64,000 nt of DNA from the NCBI GenBank assembly GCA_965277615.1, contig CBDIDG010000004.1, positions 1 through 64,000 on the forward strand, read 5' to 3'. Under the pieces are notes generated by a model that worked only from the letters and a program-made list of their open reading frames with translations, was not told the origin of the DNA and did not search any database. The DNA comes from Bog-532 sp965277615 (GTDB lineage: Bacteria > Actinomycetota > Actinomycetes > Streptosporangiales > Streptosporangiaceae). This document shows, one piece after another, positions 1-9,557 of the stretch (positions are counted from its first letter, which is position 1; the number at the start of each line of letters is the position of its first letter). Both the position numbers and the translations under genes were made by a program.

Positions 1-51
1 GCATCGCGGACGGGATGGGCGCGATGCATACGGGGCCAGGGGACGTAACGG

Positions 52-242
52 GATGCCGGGCTGGGCACCGGCATCATGGGTGCGGAGATGGCCCAGAACA
101 TGCTGCGGGCCACGCCGTCGGCCAGAAGACCGTCTGGCTGGACGAGGTGGGGGCGTCAACCAAATTCAAGCTGGTTGCCAACAGCAGGGTCCAGATCGTC
201 AACGTGGCCGCCGCCCACTTCGCCAGCTTCGGCACCCCGTAG
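52..242 (+). pseudogene. Remnant of an NAD(P)-binding 3-hydroxyisobutyrate/6-phosphogluconate dehydrogenase family gene
   Basis: Two pieces of one family are visible in different frames. At 61-111 the translation reads LGTGIMGAEMAQNMLRA, the N-terminal Rossmann loop of beta-hydroxyacid dehydrogenases. From about 117 another frame reads QKTVWLDEVGASTKFKLVANS, with the G-x-x-x-K-x-x-N segment that in these enzymes carries the catalytic Lys and normally lies about 150-180 residues into the protein. The stop is TAG at 240-242. Some 130 residues between the pieces and the whole C-terminal domain are missing, so no active enzyme can be made. This is a deletion-plus-frameshift relic lying just after the end of sbcC, on the opposite strand. 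Confidence 0.7.
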
Positions 243-269
243 GCCAGCTCCCGGTCCCCAGCCGCTGGG

Positions 270-3200
270 TCAGGGGGCGATGAGGTGGACGGTGCTGCCC
301 GTCCGGGTCTTGCGCACCTGAAGCTGAGCCGGGATGCGCTGACGAAGTTCGGCGACGTGGCTGACGATGCCGACCATGCGGCCGCCTTCGCGCAGGGTGT
401 CGAGGACGGTCATGACCTCTTCGAGGGTCTCCTCGTCCAAGGTGCCGAAGCCCTCGTCCACGAACAGCGCCTCGATCGTGACGCCGGCCGCTTCGGCGGT
501 GACCACGTCGGCCAGTCCCAGGGCCAGAGCCAGGCTGGCCAGGAATGTCTCGCCGCCGGACAGGGTGCTGGTGTCGCGGTCCTGGCCGGTCCAGGCGTCC
601 TGGGCGACCAGGCCCAGGCCGGACTTGCCCGCGCCCCGGCGCGAGTCGGTGTGGGCCAGGCGGTAGCGGCCCGCGGTCATCTTCTCCAAGCGGTGGCTGG
701 CCGCCTCGGCCACCTCTTCCAGGCGGGCGGCCAGGACGAACGCGGACAGCGTCATGCGCCAGGGCGTTGGCGCCCAGGCCCGCGGCCAGGTCGGCCAGCT
801 GGCGGGCCTCGGTGGCCCGGTCACGCAGCGGCTGCAGGGCGGCCACCTGCTGGGCGAACTCCGGGGCGAGCCGGGCCAGGCCGTCGGCCCGGGCGCTGGC
901 GCCCTCGTGCCGCCGGACCGCCGCGTCGTGATCGGCGGCCGCACCCACGACTAGCTGCTGGGCCGCGGCCACATCGGCCGGTGGCTCCAGCGGCACGTCC
1001 AGGTCCGGGTCCACGAGCTGGGCGTCGACGTTGGCGACGTCCGCCTCCTGCTCGCGCAGGGTCTCGGCCTGCTCGGTGCACCAGGCCGGCTCGCGGAACG
1101 CCGCCTGGGCCGCGGCCGTGTCGGGGAACCCGGCGCCGGTCGCGGCCTGTTCGGCTTCGGCGGCGGCCTGGTCGGCGGCGGCCGTGGCCAGCACGGTGGC
1201 CTCGGCGGCGCGGGCCGCGGCGGCCAGCGCGTCGGCCAGGGCGGTGGCGGCCTCGATCGCGGTGTCCAGGTCCGGGGCGCCGTTCAGCTGGCTGGTCAGG
1301 GAAGCCCGGTGCGCGGCGGCGCGGGCCCGGGCCGCTTCGGCCTCGGCCCGGGCCGACTCCCGCTGCTCGGTCAGCGTGGCCAGGTCCTGCTCGGTCTGGC
1401 TGACCGCAGCCCGCAGCGCGGTCAGCTCCTCCTCCAGGCGGCCTAGCTGCCCGGCCCGCGCGGCCAGCTCGGTGGCCGCGTCCTCCCCGGGCGCTGGCGG
1501 CGACGGTCAGGTCCGCGGCCAGCCCGCACAGCCGGTCGACCGTGCCCACGGCCGGCATCACGCTGATCCGGCCCGGTACCGGGTCGAACAGGGTGGGCTG
1601 GGCCGGGGAGCCGACGGCGTCGTCGGGGGCCGCGGTCATGGCCTCGACCAGGGCGGCGTCCTCGCGCAGCACCGGCTCTCCCACGTCGGCGGTGATGAGC
1701 CGGGCGGTCATCTCCCCCATCCGGGTGACCACGATGGCCAGCTCGCTGTCCAGCTTGGCCACCTCGTCCTTGGCCGCCTCGGCCTCGGCGTAGGCCTGCT
1801 CCACCTCGTGGTGGGTGACCCGGCGGCCCTGGAGCTCGGACGGGTCGGGGTGGTCAAGCGAGCCGCAGACCGGGCAGGGAGTGTCGTCGGTGAGCCGGCC
1901 GGCCAGCTCGCCGATCATGCCGTCGAACCGCTCCTCCCGTAGCTGCTGGGCCCGTTCGCGCTGGTCGGCGGCGTAGTCGCGAGCGGTGGCCTTCTGCTCG
2001 CGCAGGTCACGGACGCCGGCGCAGTCGTCGGCCAGCTGGGTGGCGTCAGCCGCGGCCGCGCGCAGCCGTTCCGCCTCGGCCCGGGTGACCGGGAGGCGAG
2101 TAGCGGCCTGCTGGGCGGCGGCGTGCTGGCCGGATCGCTGGTCAAGCTCGGCCCGCTGCCCGGCCAGGATCCGGGCGGCTTGGTCGAGGTCCCGGCCACG
2201 GGCGGCGGCGCGCCGGTCGGCCTGCTCGGCCAGGGTGTCTTCGGCCGTGGCCTGCTGGGCCACGTCGCGCAGGGCTTGCAGCTGGCCGGTGTGCTGGCGT
2301 CGTTCGGCCTCCGCGGCCTGGTAATCCGCGGGGCGGGCCGTGGCGGCCAGACCGGCCGGAGCGGCCGAGAGGCGCGCCCGGTCCTCCACGTCGCGGCACG
2401 TGGCCAGGGCCGCCCGAGATCGACCCTCATTAATAAAATATTGAGCAACGGCGGCGGCGCGCTCGGCGGCGGCGAGTTCGCGGCGCAGTGCGGACCGCTG
2501 GGGGCCGGCGGCGCGCAGTTCTTCGCGGCGGGCGATGAGCGCGGCGCGGCGGCGCTGGCGGCCGGCCTGCTCGCGTACGCGGTCCGCCTCGGCGCGGGCG
2601 GCGTCCAGGGCGGACTGGGCCGCGCGGACCGCCTCGGCGGCGAGGCTGGCTTCGGCGGCGGCCGCGGCGGCGAGGTCGCCGGCCCAAGTGGCGGGCCGTT
2701 CGGCAGTGGCGGTCGGTTCGGAGGCGGCGGCTGGGTCGGCTGGGGTCTGCGGGTCGGCTGGAGCGGACGGGCCCGAAGTGGCGCGTGGGGTGCGGGTGAC
2801 GCGTGGGGCGACTGTTGTGGCGGACGGGTCGGCTGGGATGCACGGGTCGGCTGGGGTGCACGGGTCGGCTGGGGCGGGCGCATCGGGAGTGGCGGGCGCA
2901 TCGGGAGTGGCGGGCGGGACGGGAGTGGCGGGCGGGACGGCGGGCGGATCTGGGGTGGGGGGGACGGCGGCTACTTGCTCGATGCGGGCGGTTAGGACGC
3001 TCAGGTCCTGCTCGGCGTCCTTGATCCGGTCGCGAGTGGTCTTGCGCAGCTCGGCCAGCCAGTCCTCCACGCTGCGGAACCGGTCGGTGCGGAACAGCTT
3101 CTGCAGCAGCGCGCGGCGCTCCTCGGCGTCGGCGTGCAGGAAGCGCGCGAACTGGCCCTGGGGCAGCAGCACGACCTGGTAGAACTGCTCGGCCGACATG

Positions 3201-3631
3201 CCCATGGCGTCGGCGATCTCACGGTCGGCCTCGTTGGCACGGGTCGATACCGCGTGCCAGTGACCGCCGCGCTCCTCCTCCAGCAGGACCCGGGCCGGCT
3301 CGGTGGTCACGCCGTTCCCGTGCCGCTTGGGCCGGGTCTGCTGCGGGTTGCGGGTAATGCGCAGGTGCCGCGGGCCGATCGTGGTCTCGAACACCACCTC
3401 GGTGCGCACGTCGGGGGACGCATGGTCGGAGCGGAGCCGCCGGGTCTTGCCCCGCTCCCCCGGCACCCGGCCGTAGAGGGCGAACCCGATCGCGTCGAGC
3501 AACGTCGTCTTGCCCGCGCCGGTCTCGCCGTGCAGCAGGAACAGGCCCGCGTCGGCCAGCGCGTCGAAGCTGACCTCGACGGGGCCGGCGAACGCGCCGA
3601 ACGCCGTGACCTCGAGCCGGTGCGGCCGCAT
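270..3631 (-). pseudogene. sbcC: SbcC, ATPase subunit of the SbcCD nuclease, broken by two frameshifts
   Basis: This is the Rad50-like subunit of the SbcCD hairpin nuclease, which would act with SbcD on DNA ends in the cytoplasm. From ATG 3631 the translation shows Walker A GETGAGKTT (residues 35-43), long coiled coils and a zinc hook CPVC near residue 584. The frame then breaks at about 1485-1500 and again at 757-760. In each case deleting one base restores the family sequence; at the second site ALAHD becomes ALRMTLSAFVLAARLEE. The last frame carries the signature LSGGETFLASLALALG and Walker B FVDEGFGTLDEE, ending at TGA 270. A Pro/Ala/Thr-rich insert of 6-residue repeats (about residues 219-330) lies in the first coiled coil. 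The start overlaps the sbcD stop as ATGA. The frameshifts could be real or assembly errors; identity is certain. Confidence 0.85.
2820..2950. repeat. 18-bp minisatellite inside sbcC
   Basis: Adjacent 18-bp units are repeated two to three times with small variations, for example the units centred on ggtcggctggg followed by units centred on gggcgcatcgggagtgg. They encode 6-residue repeats of the type PADPCT, PATPDA and PATPVP in the coiled-coil region of SbcC. Period and frame are preserved, which fits slippage within a tolerated linker. Confidence 0.75.
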
Positions 3632-4893
3632 CAGGCGTCGCCGTCCGCGGCCTCGGCCCGGCGGGCGTCGTCGAACGCGGCCGCCAAAAGCTGGCGTTCC
3701 CCCTCGGTGACCGGGCTGTTGCGGACGTGCCCCACGAACTCGGCCGCGACGGCCAGGTCATCGCGGCCCGCGACCCGGGACCGGTAGCTGGCCGCCCCGC
3801 CGTCGCGGCCCTCCGGCTCGAAGGCCAGGACCAGGACGTGCGGGAAACGCCGGCGAAGCTGGTCCATCGCGCCTTCCGGGCGGCCGGTGTCGGTCAGCAC
3901 CACCGACACGAAGTCGTCCTCGAACTCGGTGTAGGCCGGGGAGGCCACCAGCTCAGCCAGCAGGCCACAGAGCACGGTGAGCCGGCGGAATGCGGGGGCG
4001 GGGACCCGTTCGACCTGGACGTTTCCGTCCGGACCGAGGTCGACCAGCCACGAACCCTTGACCTGGCGGGCTTCGGAGAAGGAGTACGGCAGCGGCGAGC
4101 CGCTGTAGCGGAGCCGCTCGCCCAGGGTCTGCGGCCCGTGCAGGTGGCCCAGAGCGGTGTAACCGAACCCGTCGAACAGGCCGGCCGGTACGCGGCCGAC
4201 CCCGCCGATGGAGATGTCGCGTTCGGATTCGCTGGCCTCGCCGCCGGCCACCCAGGCGTGGGCCATGACCACGGACCGGGCCCCGCCGCGGGTGGCCAGG
4301 TCGGCCCGGATGCAGTCGGTGGCGCGGGTAAGGACGCCTTGGTGCCCGCGGGGCGGGATGTCGTTATCGGGACCGGTGAGGCTGGTGTTGCTGGCGGGGG
4401 TTTTGGGGCTGGTGTTGCTGGCGGGGGTTTTGGGGCTGGCGGGGCTTTTGGGGTTGTCGGGGGCGGGCGGTAGGTCGGTGCGGACGGCGTCGGGCTCCAG
4501 GAAGGGGACGCCGTAGACGGCGACCGGGCCGTGCTCATCCTTCAGCAGCACGGGCTGGGCCAGCGCGCCGACCCGGGTGCGCAGGTAGACGCCGGCCGAG
4601 TCAACCAGCGCACTGGCGAAGCCGAGACGGCGGGCCGAGTCGTGGTTGCCGCTGATGACGATGACGCGGGCACCCGCATCCCGCAACCGGAACAGGCCGT
4701 CCTCGCACAACGCCACCGCGTCCACCGGCGGGATGGCCCGGTCGTAGACGTCGCCGGAGACGAGCACGGCGTCGATCTTCTCGGACCGGACCGTGCCGAC
4801 CAGGTGATCCAGGAACGCGGTCTGGGCCTGACGCAGGTCAGCCCGGTGCAAGGTGCGGCCGAGGTGCCAATCGGACGTGTGCAGCATCCGCAT
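3631..4893 (-). CDS. sbcD: SbcD, Mre11-like nuclease subunit
   Basis: Metallophosphoesterase subunit of SbcCD with exonuclease and hairpin endonuclease activity. The start ATG 4893 gives MRMLHTSDWHLG with metal ligands D8 and H10; an upstream in-frame start at 4944 would add 17 unrelated residues. Further metal motifs are SGDVYD, the catalytic ISGNHDSARR, MAHAWVAGG and LGHLHGPQ, all in family order. The C-terminal capping domain is complete (420 aa, slightly long). The extra length is a 9-residue repeat, SPKTPASNT, about 150-180 residues in. The gene is translationally coupled to sbcC (stop 3631-3633 overlapping ATG 3629-3631). It is intact although its partner is not. Confidence 0.93.
   Translation of the reverse strand: MRMLHTSDWHLGRTLHRADLRQAQTAFLDHLVGTVRSEKIDAVLVSGDVYDRAIPPVDAVALCEDGLFRLRDAGARVIVISGNHDSARRLGFASALVDSAGVYLRTRVGALAQPVLLKDEHGPVAVYGVPFLEPDAVRTDLPPAPDNPKSPASPKTPASNTSPKTPASNTSLTGPDNDIPPRGHQGVLTRATDCIRADLATRGGARSVVMAHAWVAGGEASESERDISIGGVGRVPAGLFDGFGYTALGHLHGPQTLGERLRYSGSPLPYSFSEARQVKGSWLVDLGPDGNVQVERVPAPAFRRLTVLCGLLAELVASPAYTEFEDDFVSVVLTDTGRPEGAMDQLRRRFPHVLVLAFEPEGRDGGAASYRSRVAGRDDLAVAAEFVGHVRNSPVTEGERQLLAAAFDDARRAEAADGDA
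4381..4452. repeat. 27-bp tandem repeat inside sbcD
   Basis: Two perfect 27-bp copies (4381-4407 and 4408-4434) are followed by a partial third copy. They keep the sbcD frame and encode SPKTPASNT repeats in a region between conserved metal motifs where the family is variable. Confidence 0.85.
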
Positions 4894-5057
4894 GCTTGCG
4901 GACCCTAGCGGCCAGGTCTGACAGCCGCAGCGCGACACACCCAACGCACAGGGTGATTTGTCCGGTTCCTGCGCTGTTCATGCCCGGGCGCGCGGTGCCC
5001 CGGCCAATAACCGCGGGAATTTAGCGGGGGCCAAGATTATTGTTAGCTAGCGAAACC

Positions 5058-8000
5058 ATGAGACTGGCGAACATTCTGCGACGCCTGGGCCGAGGTGGGC
5101 GCCCGGCTCAGGGGTCTGACGCAGAACAAACACGGGGGCCCAAGACAGAGCGGGACCGGTGGCTGATCCGGCTGACCGGCTACTGCTGGCGGTACCGCCG
5201 TAGCTTCCTCCTCGCGCTCACCGGGGCCGTGCTGGCCACCGCGTTCACGGCGGTCATCCCGCTGCTGCAGCGCAGCATCGTGGACAACGTGATCGTGACC
5301 CATAAGGACTCGATCTGGCCGCTGGCCATTGCGTTGCTGGTGGTCGCGGTGGCGACGTTCGGCGCCACGTTCCTGCGCCGCTACTTCGGCGGGCGGCTGT
5401 CCCTGGACGTGCAGCACGACCTGCGCACCGAGATGCTCGGGGCGCTGTCCCGGCTGGACGGCGCACGGCAGGACGAGATCCACACCGGGCAGCTGGTCAG
5501 CCGGTCGATTTCCGACATCAACATGATCCAGTCGCTGCTGTCGCTGCTGCCCATCGCGCTGGGCAGTGTGCTGCTGTTCGTGGTGTCGATCGTCATCATG
5601 CTGTTCCTGTCGCCGCTGCTGACCGTGGTGGCGCTGGCCGTGGCTCCGGCCTTGTGGTTCATCGCGCTGCGGTCGCGGCGCAAGCTGTTCCCAGCCAGCT
5701 GGACCGCGCAGCAGCAGGCCGGCGAGGTGGCCGCGATCGTGGACGAGACCGTCGGCGGCGTCCGGGTGGTCAAGGGCTTCGGGCAGGAAGAGCAGGAAGT
5801 CGAGCGGATGGAGGGCGCCAGCACGGCGCTGTACGCCGCGCGGGTCCGGCTGGCCCGGCTGATGGCCCGGTTCAACCCGGCGCTGGAGGCCGTGCCCACG
5901 CTCGGGCAGGTCGGGGTGCTGGCCCTGGGCGGCTGGCTGGCTATCGAGGGCAACATCACCCTGGGGACGTTCCTGGCCTTCTCCAGCTACCTGGCCCAGA
6001 TGACCGGCCCGGTCCGGTTGCTGACCGCGCTGGTCACCATCGGGCAGGAGTCGCGGGCCGGCGTGGTCCGGGTGCTGGAGGTCATCGACTCCCGCCCGGT
6101 CATCAGCGATCGCCCCGGCGCGAGGACGCTGCCCGCCGACGCGGCGGGCATCGAGTTCGACGACGCCCGGTTCGGCTACGTGCCGTCCGAGCCGGTGCTA
6201 CGGGGGCTGTCGCTCCAGGTCGCACCGGGCGAGACGATGGCCGTGGTCGGCACCTCGGGTTCGGGCAAGTCCACGCTGTCGCTCCTGCTGCCGCGCTTCT
6301 ACGACGTCAGCGGGGGCGCGGTCCGGGTCGGCGGGTACGACGTCCGCGACGTGACCGAGAACTCGCTGCGGGCCGCGATCGGGCTGGTCATGGAGGACAG
6401 CTTCCTGTTCTCCGACACGGTGCGGTCGAACATCGCCTACGGGCGCCCTGACGCCACCGACGAGCAGGTTCGCGCGGCGGCGCGGGCGGCCGAGGCGGAC
6501 GAGTTCATCCGCGAACTGCCGGACGGCTACGACACCGTGATCGGCGAGCAGGGCCTCACCCTGTCCGGTGGGCAGCGGCAGCGGGTGGCCCTGGCCCGCG
6601 CGCTGATCACCGACCCGAGGCTGCTGCTGCTGGACGACGCGACGTCGGCCATCGACCCGCGGCTGGAAGCGGAGATCCACGCCACCCTGCAACGGGTCAT
6701 GCGCGGCCGGACCACGCTGCTGATCGCGCACCGGCGCTCCACCCTCAACCTGGCCGACCGCATCGCGGTGCTGGACGGCGGCCGGGTGGCCGACGTGGGC
6801 ACGCACGAGGAACTGACCGAGCGGTCGCCGCTGTACCGGATGCTGCTGTCCGGGCCGGGCGACGACGTGGAAGGCATCGACGCTGGGGAACTGGCTTACT
6901 ACAAGGGCGCCGGGGCTGATGAGCTTTCCGGGGCTTTTGTGTCTTCTGGGGCCGGTGACCTCACCGACCCCGGTGACCTCACCGGGGTCGGTGAGGTCAC
7001 TGGGGTTACGGCTGAGCTGTGGGACAAGTCCAAGGCCCCGGCTGGGGTGACGCGGGAGAGCCGGCAGGCCGGCGGACCCGGCGGCGGGTTCCAGGGCGCC
7101 ATCGCCAGCGCGCCCCCCTCCCCCGAGCTGCTGGCTCAGGTCGCCGCGCTGCCGCCGGCCCGGGACGTGCCGCAGGTGGACCAGGCCTCGGCCCGGGCCG
7201 GCGACCGGCACTTCACGCTGCGCCGGCTGCTGCGGCCGCTGGCCATCGCCATGCTGATCGGGCTGATCCTGGACGGCCTGGACGCGCTGGCCACGCTGGC
7301 GCTGCCCGCGCTGATCCGGAACGGCATCGACAACGGCGTGGAGGGCAAGGCGTTCGGGGCGGTGCTGCTGGTCTCGCTGATCGGGCTGGCCATCGTCGGG
7401 GCGGACTGGATCGTCAACATCGCCGAGACGCTGGTCGTGGGGCGCAACGGGGAGCGGTTGCTCTACACCCTGCGGGTGAAGATCTTCGCCCAGCTGCAGC
7501 GGCTCGGCCTGGACTTCTACGAGCGCGAGCTGGCCGGGCGGATCATGACCCGGATGACCACCGACGTGGACGCGCTGTCGTCGTTCTTTCAGACCGGTCT
7601 GGTCACCATGGTCAGCTCGCTGCTGACGTTCTTCGGCGTGCTGATCGCGATGCTGATCATCAACGTCGAGCTCGGGCTGGTCGTCCTGGCCATCCTGCCG
7701 ATCCTGATCGTGCTGACCGTGCTGTTCCGGCAGCGGGCGTCCCGGGCCTACCAGGACGCGCGGGAGAAGGTCAGCGTGGTCAACGCGGACTTCGCCGAGA
7801 ACGTGGCCGGGCTGCGGGTGACCCAGGCCTACCGCCGGGAGGCCACCAACCTGGCCAAGTTCGCCGAGCGCAGCGCCGCCTACCGGGAAGCCCGGATGCG
7901 GGCCCAGCGCCTGATCGCGCTGTACTTCCCGTTCGTGCAGACGCTGTCCACGGTGGCCGGGGCCATCGTGCTCATCGTGGCCACCGGCCAGGTGCACAGC

Positions 8001-8939
8001 GGCGCGCTGACCGCGGGCGCGCTGATCGCCTACCTGCTCTACATCGACCTGGTGTTCTCGCCGATCCAGGAGCTGTCCCAGGTATTCGACGGTTACCAGC
8101 AGGCCGTGGTCGGGCTGCGCCGGATCAAGGACCTGCTGCTGCTGCGGACGTCCACCCCTGAGGCGCCGGACCCGATCTTCGTGGCCGGGCTGGAAGGCCG
8201 GATCGAGCTGCGGGACGTGCACTTCGGGTACGAGACCGCCAACCGGGACGCGATCGAGGGCGTCTCGCTGGTGATCGAGCCGGGCGAGAACGTGGCCCTG
8301 GTCGGGCAGACCGGCGCGGGCAAGTCCACCCTGGTCAAGCTCATGGCCCGGTTCTACGACGTGACCGGCGGCGCGGTGCTGGTGGACGGGGTCGATGTCC
8401 GCTCGTACGACCTGGCGTCGTACCGGCACCGGCTGGGGGTGGTCCCGCAGGAGGCGTACCTGTTCGCCGGCACGGTCCGGGACGCCATCGCCTACGGGCG
8501 GCCGTCGGCCACGGACGCTGAGATCGAAGCGGCGGCGCGTGAGGTCGGGGCGCACGAGATGATCGCCCGGCTGCCCGCGGGCTACTACCACGAGGTCACC
8601 GAGCGCGGCCGGAACCTGTCGGCCGGGCAGCGGCAGCTGCTGGCCCTGGCCCGGGCGCAGCTGGTGGACCCGGACATCCTGCTGCTGGACGAGGCGACGG
8701 CAGCGCTGGACCTGGCCTCGGAGGCCGCGGTCAACCGGGCGACCGAGGAGCTGACCGCGCGCCGGACCACGATCGTGGTGGCGCACCGGCTGACCACGGC
8801 CGCGGCCGCGGACCGGATCGTGGTCATGGACGGCGGGCGGATCGCTGAGATCGGCTCGCACGACGAGCTGGTCACCGCGGGCGGGGTCTACGCCGGCCTG
8901 TGGGAGGCCTTCATCGGCGACACCGAGCTGGTGGCCTGA
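5058..8939 (+). CDS. Fused heterodimer-type ABC exporter (TMD-NBD-TMD-NBD)
   Basis: A single 1293-aa chain contains two complete type IV ABC exporter halves. Half 1 has six predicted TM helices, Walker A GTSGSGKST (about 397), signature LSGGQRQR (about 500), Walker B LLLLDDATSAID and the H-loop AHR. Half 2 has Walker A GQTGAGKST (about 1084), signature LSAGQRQL (about 1187), Walker B LLLLDEATAALD and AHRL. The catalytic Glu after Walker B is Asp in half 1 only, which marks one degenerate and one active ATP site as in heterodimeric exporters. The roughly 115-residue linker is Gly/Asp/Thr-rich and contains a palindrome at 6955-7000. ATG 5058 is chosen; a TTG at 5040 is also in frame. It is divergent from sbcD across 164 bp. 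The substrate (drug or lipid) cannot be told. Confidence 0.9.
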   Translation: MRLANILRRLGRGGRPAQGSDAEQTRGPKTERDRWLIRLTGYCWRYRRSFLLALTGAVLATAFTAVIPLLQRSIVDNVIVTHKDSIWPLAIALLVVAVATFGATFLRRYFGGRLSLDVQHDLRTEMLGALSRLDGARQDEIHTGQLVSRSISDINMIQSLLSLLPIALGSVLLFVVSIVIMLFLSPLLTVVALAVAPALWFIALRSRRKLFPASWTAQQQAGEVAAIVDETVGGVRVVKGFGQEEQEVERMEGASTALYAARVRLARLMARFNPALEAVPTLGQVGVLALGGWLAIEGNITLGTFLAFSSYLAQMTGPVRLLTALVTIGQESRAGVVRVLEVIDSRPVISDRPGARTLPADAAGIEFDDARFGYVPSEPVLRGLSLQVAPGETMAVVGTSGSGKSTLSLLLPRFYDVSGGAVRVGGYDVRDVTENSLRAAIGLVMEDSFLFSDTVRSNIAYGRPDATDEQVRAAARAAEADEFIRELPDGYDTVIGEQGLTLSGGQRQRVALARALITDPRLLLLDDATSAIDPRLEAEIHATLQRVMRGRTTLLIAHRRSTLNLADRIAVLDGGRVADVGTHEELTERSPLYRMLLSGPGDDVEGIDAGELAYYKGAGADELSGAFVSSGAGDLTDPGDLTGVGEVTGVTAELWDKSKAPAGVTRESRQAGGPGGGFQGAIASAPPSPELLAQVAALPPARDVPQVDQASARAGDRHFTLRRLLRPLAIAMLIGLILDGLDALATLALPALIRNGIDNGVEGKAFGAVLLVSLIGLAIVGADWIVNIAETLVVGRNGERLLYTLRVKIFAQLQRLGLDFYERELAGRIMTRMTTDVDALSSFFQTGLVTMVSSLLTFFGVLIAMLIINVELGLVVLAILPILIVLTVLFRQRASRAYQDAREKVSVVNADFAENVAGLRVTQAYRREATNLAKFAERSAAYREARMRAQRLIALYFPFVQTLSTVAGAIVLIVATGQVHSGALTAGALIAYLLYIDLVFSPIQELSQVFDGYQQAVVGLRRIKDLLLLRTSTPEAPDPIFVAGLEGRIELRDVHFGYETANRDAIEGVSLVIEPGENVALVGQTGAGKSTLVKLMARFYDVTGGAVLVDGVDVRSYDLASYRHRLGVVPQEAYLFAGTVRDAIAYGRPSATDAEIEAAAREVGAHEMIARLPAGYYHEVTERGRNLSAGQRQLLALARAQLVDPDILLLDEATAALDLASEAAVNRATEELTARRTTIVVAHRLTTAAAADRIVVMDGGRIAEIGSHDELVTAGGVYAGLWEAFIGDTELVA
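6955..7000. repeat. Perfect 17-bp inverted repeat within the exporter linker
   Basis: The arm gtgacctcaccgacccc (6955-6971) and its exact reverse complement (6984-7000) flank a 12-base loop, ggtgacctcacc, that repeats part of the arm. It lies in coding sequence for the linker between NBD1 and TMD2 and encodes a GDLTDPGDLTGVGEVTG-type repeat. Confidence 0.9.
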
Positions 8940-8945
8940 GGGGTT

Positions 8946-8996
8946 GGTCCGGGCTGCTGCCCGGTCCGGGCTGCTGCCCGGTCCGGGCTGCTGCCC
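8946..8996. repeat. Three perfect 17-bp tandem repeats after the exporter gene
   Basis: The unit ggtccgggctgctgccc occurs at 8946-8962, 8963-8979 and 8980-8996, starting 6 bases after the exporter stop. Each unit includes a small hairpin, gggc-tgct-gccc. Confidence 0.9.
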
Positions 8997-9019
8997 GGTA
9001 CGTGGGGGTCCCCGCTACC

Positions 9020-9059
9020 GTGTGCAAAAACTGTCGTTATAACGACGTTTTTTGCACAC
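9020..9059. terminator. Bidirectional terminator between convergent genes
   Basis: This is a 40-base palindrome with arms 9020-9039 and 9040-9059 that match except at two positions. An A-run on the left and a T-run on the right are embedded in the arms. It lies between the exporter (+) and the DUF1269-like gene (-), where a two-way terminator is expected. It is markedly AT-rich compared with its surroundings. Confidence 0.7.
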
Positions 9060-9085
9060 AGTATTTGGCGAGCGCGTCCAGTGGC

Positions 9086-9544
9086 TCAGCTCACGTCAAG
9101 CTTCCTGGCCACGTGCTTTTCAGCGGTCAGCACCTCCCGCAGAGCCTGCGCCAGCGTGCTCGCCCCGACGATGACGAGGGCGGCCCGACCGGAGTCGATA
9201 ACCTCATCGAACTTCTTGGCCTCGGCCCCGGACATACCGCGCCGCAACTGCGCGCCCATCCCGCCCACCGTGGCACCCGCGGTGGCGGAGCCGATGAGGG
9301 CGGGCGGGAACCAGATGCCGGCCACGGCGCCTACCGCGGCGCCCGCCCACACTCCGTGCCGGGTGACCAGCTCATCCTCATCGACGTGGACCTTTCCCAC
9401 GTTGTCTCTGGTGATCACGGTGGCGTCGTAGCTGCCGACCGCGTCACCGGCGTGGAAGTCCCTGACCACGTCGTAGTCTCCTCGGGCCGCCGCTTCGCTC
9501 GGGTAGGTACCGATGTAGATGAAAACTGCGTCGGGCGCCGCCAT
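9086..9544 (-). CDS. DUF1269-type membrane-associated protein
   Basis: A small protein (152 aa) with the layout of actinobacterial DUF1269 proteins. An N-terminal alpha/beta segment (FIYIGTYPSEAAARGDYDVV) is followed by TRHGVWAGAAVGAVAGIWFPPA and a Gly/Ala-rich stretch likely to be one hairpin of membrane helices (about 72-105). It ends with ALVIVGASTLAQAL and a terminal KLDVS. The function is unknown; related proteins are often linked to stress responses. ATG 9544 is used because the longer frame runs into the upstream gene and begins with low-complexity Pro/Ser. It lies 13 bp downstream of the next gene and is probably co-transcribed with it. Confidence 0.75.
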   Translation of the reverse strand: MAAPDAVFIYIGTYPSEAAARGDYDVVRDFHAGDAVGSYDATVITRDNVGKVHVDEDELVTRHGVWAGAAVGAVAGIWFPPALIGSATAGATVGGMGAQLRRGMSGAEAKKFDEVIDSGRAALVIVGASTLAQALREVLTAEKHVARKLDVS

Positions 9545-9557
9545 CTCGTCGGACGTG

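Noticed and set aside
6198..8861. An 887-residue open frame on the minus strand opposite the exporter
   Set aside because: It is low-complexity His/Arg/Gln/Pro-rich sequence created by GC-skewed third positions of the real gene. The exporter motifs leave no doubt about the coding strand.
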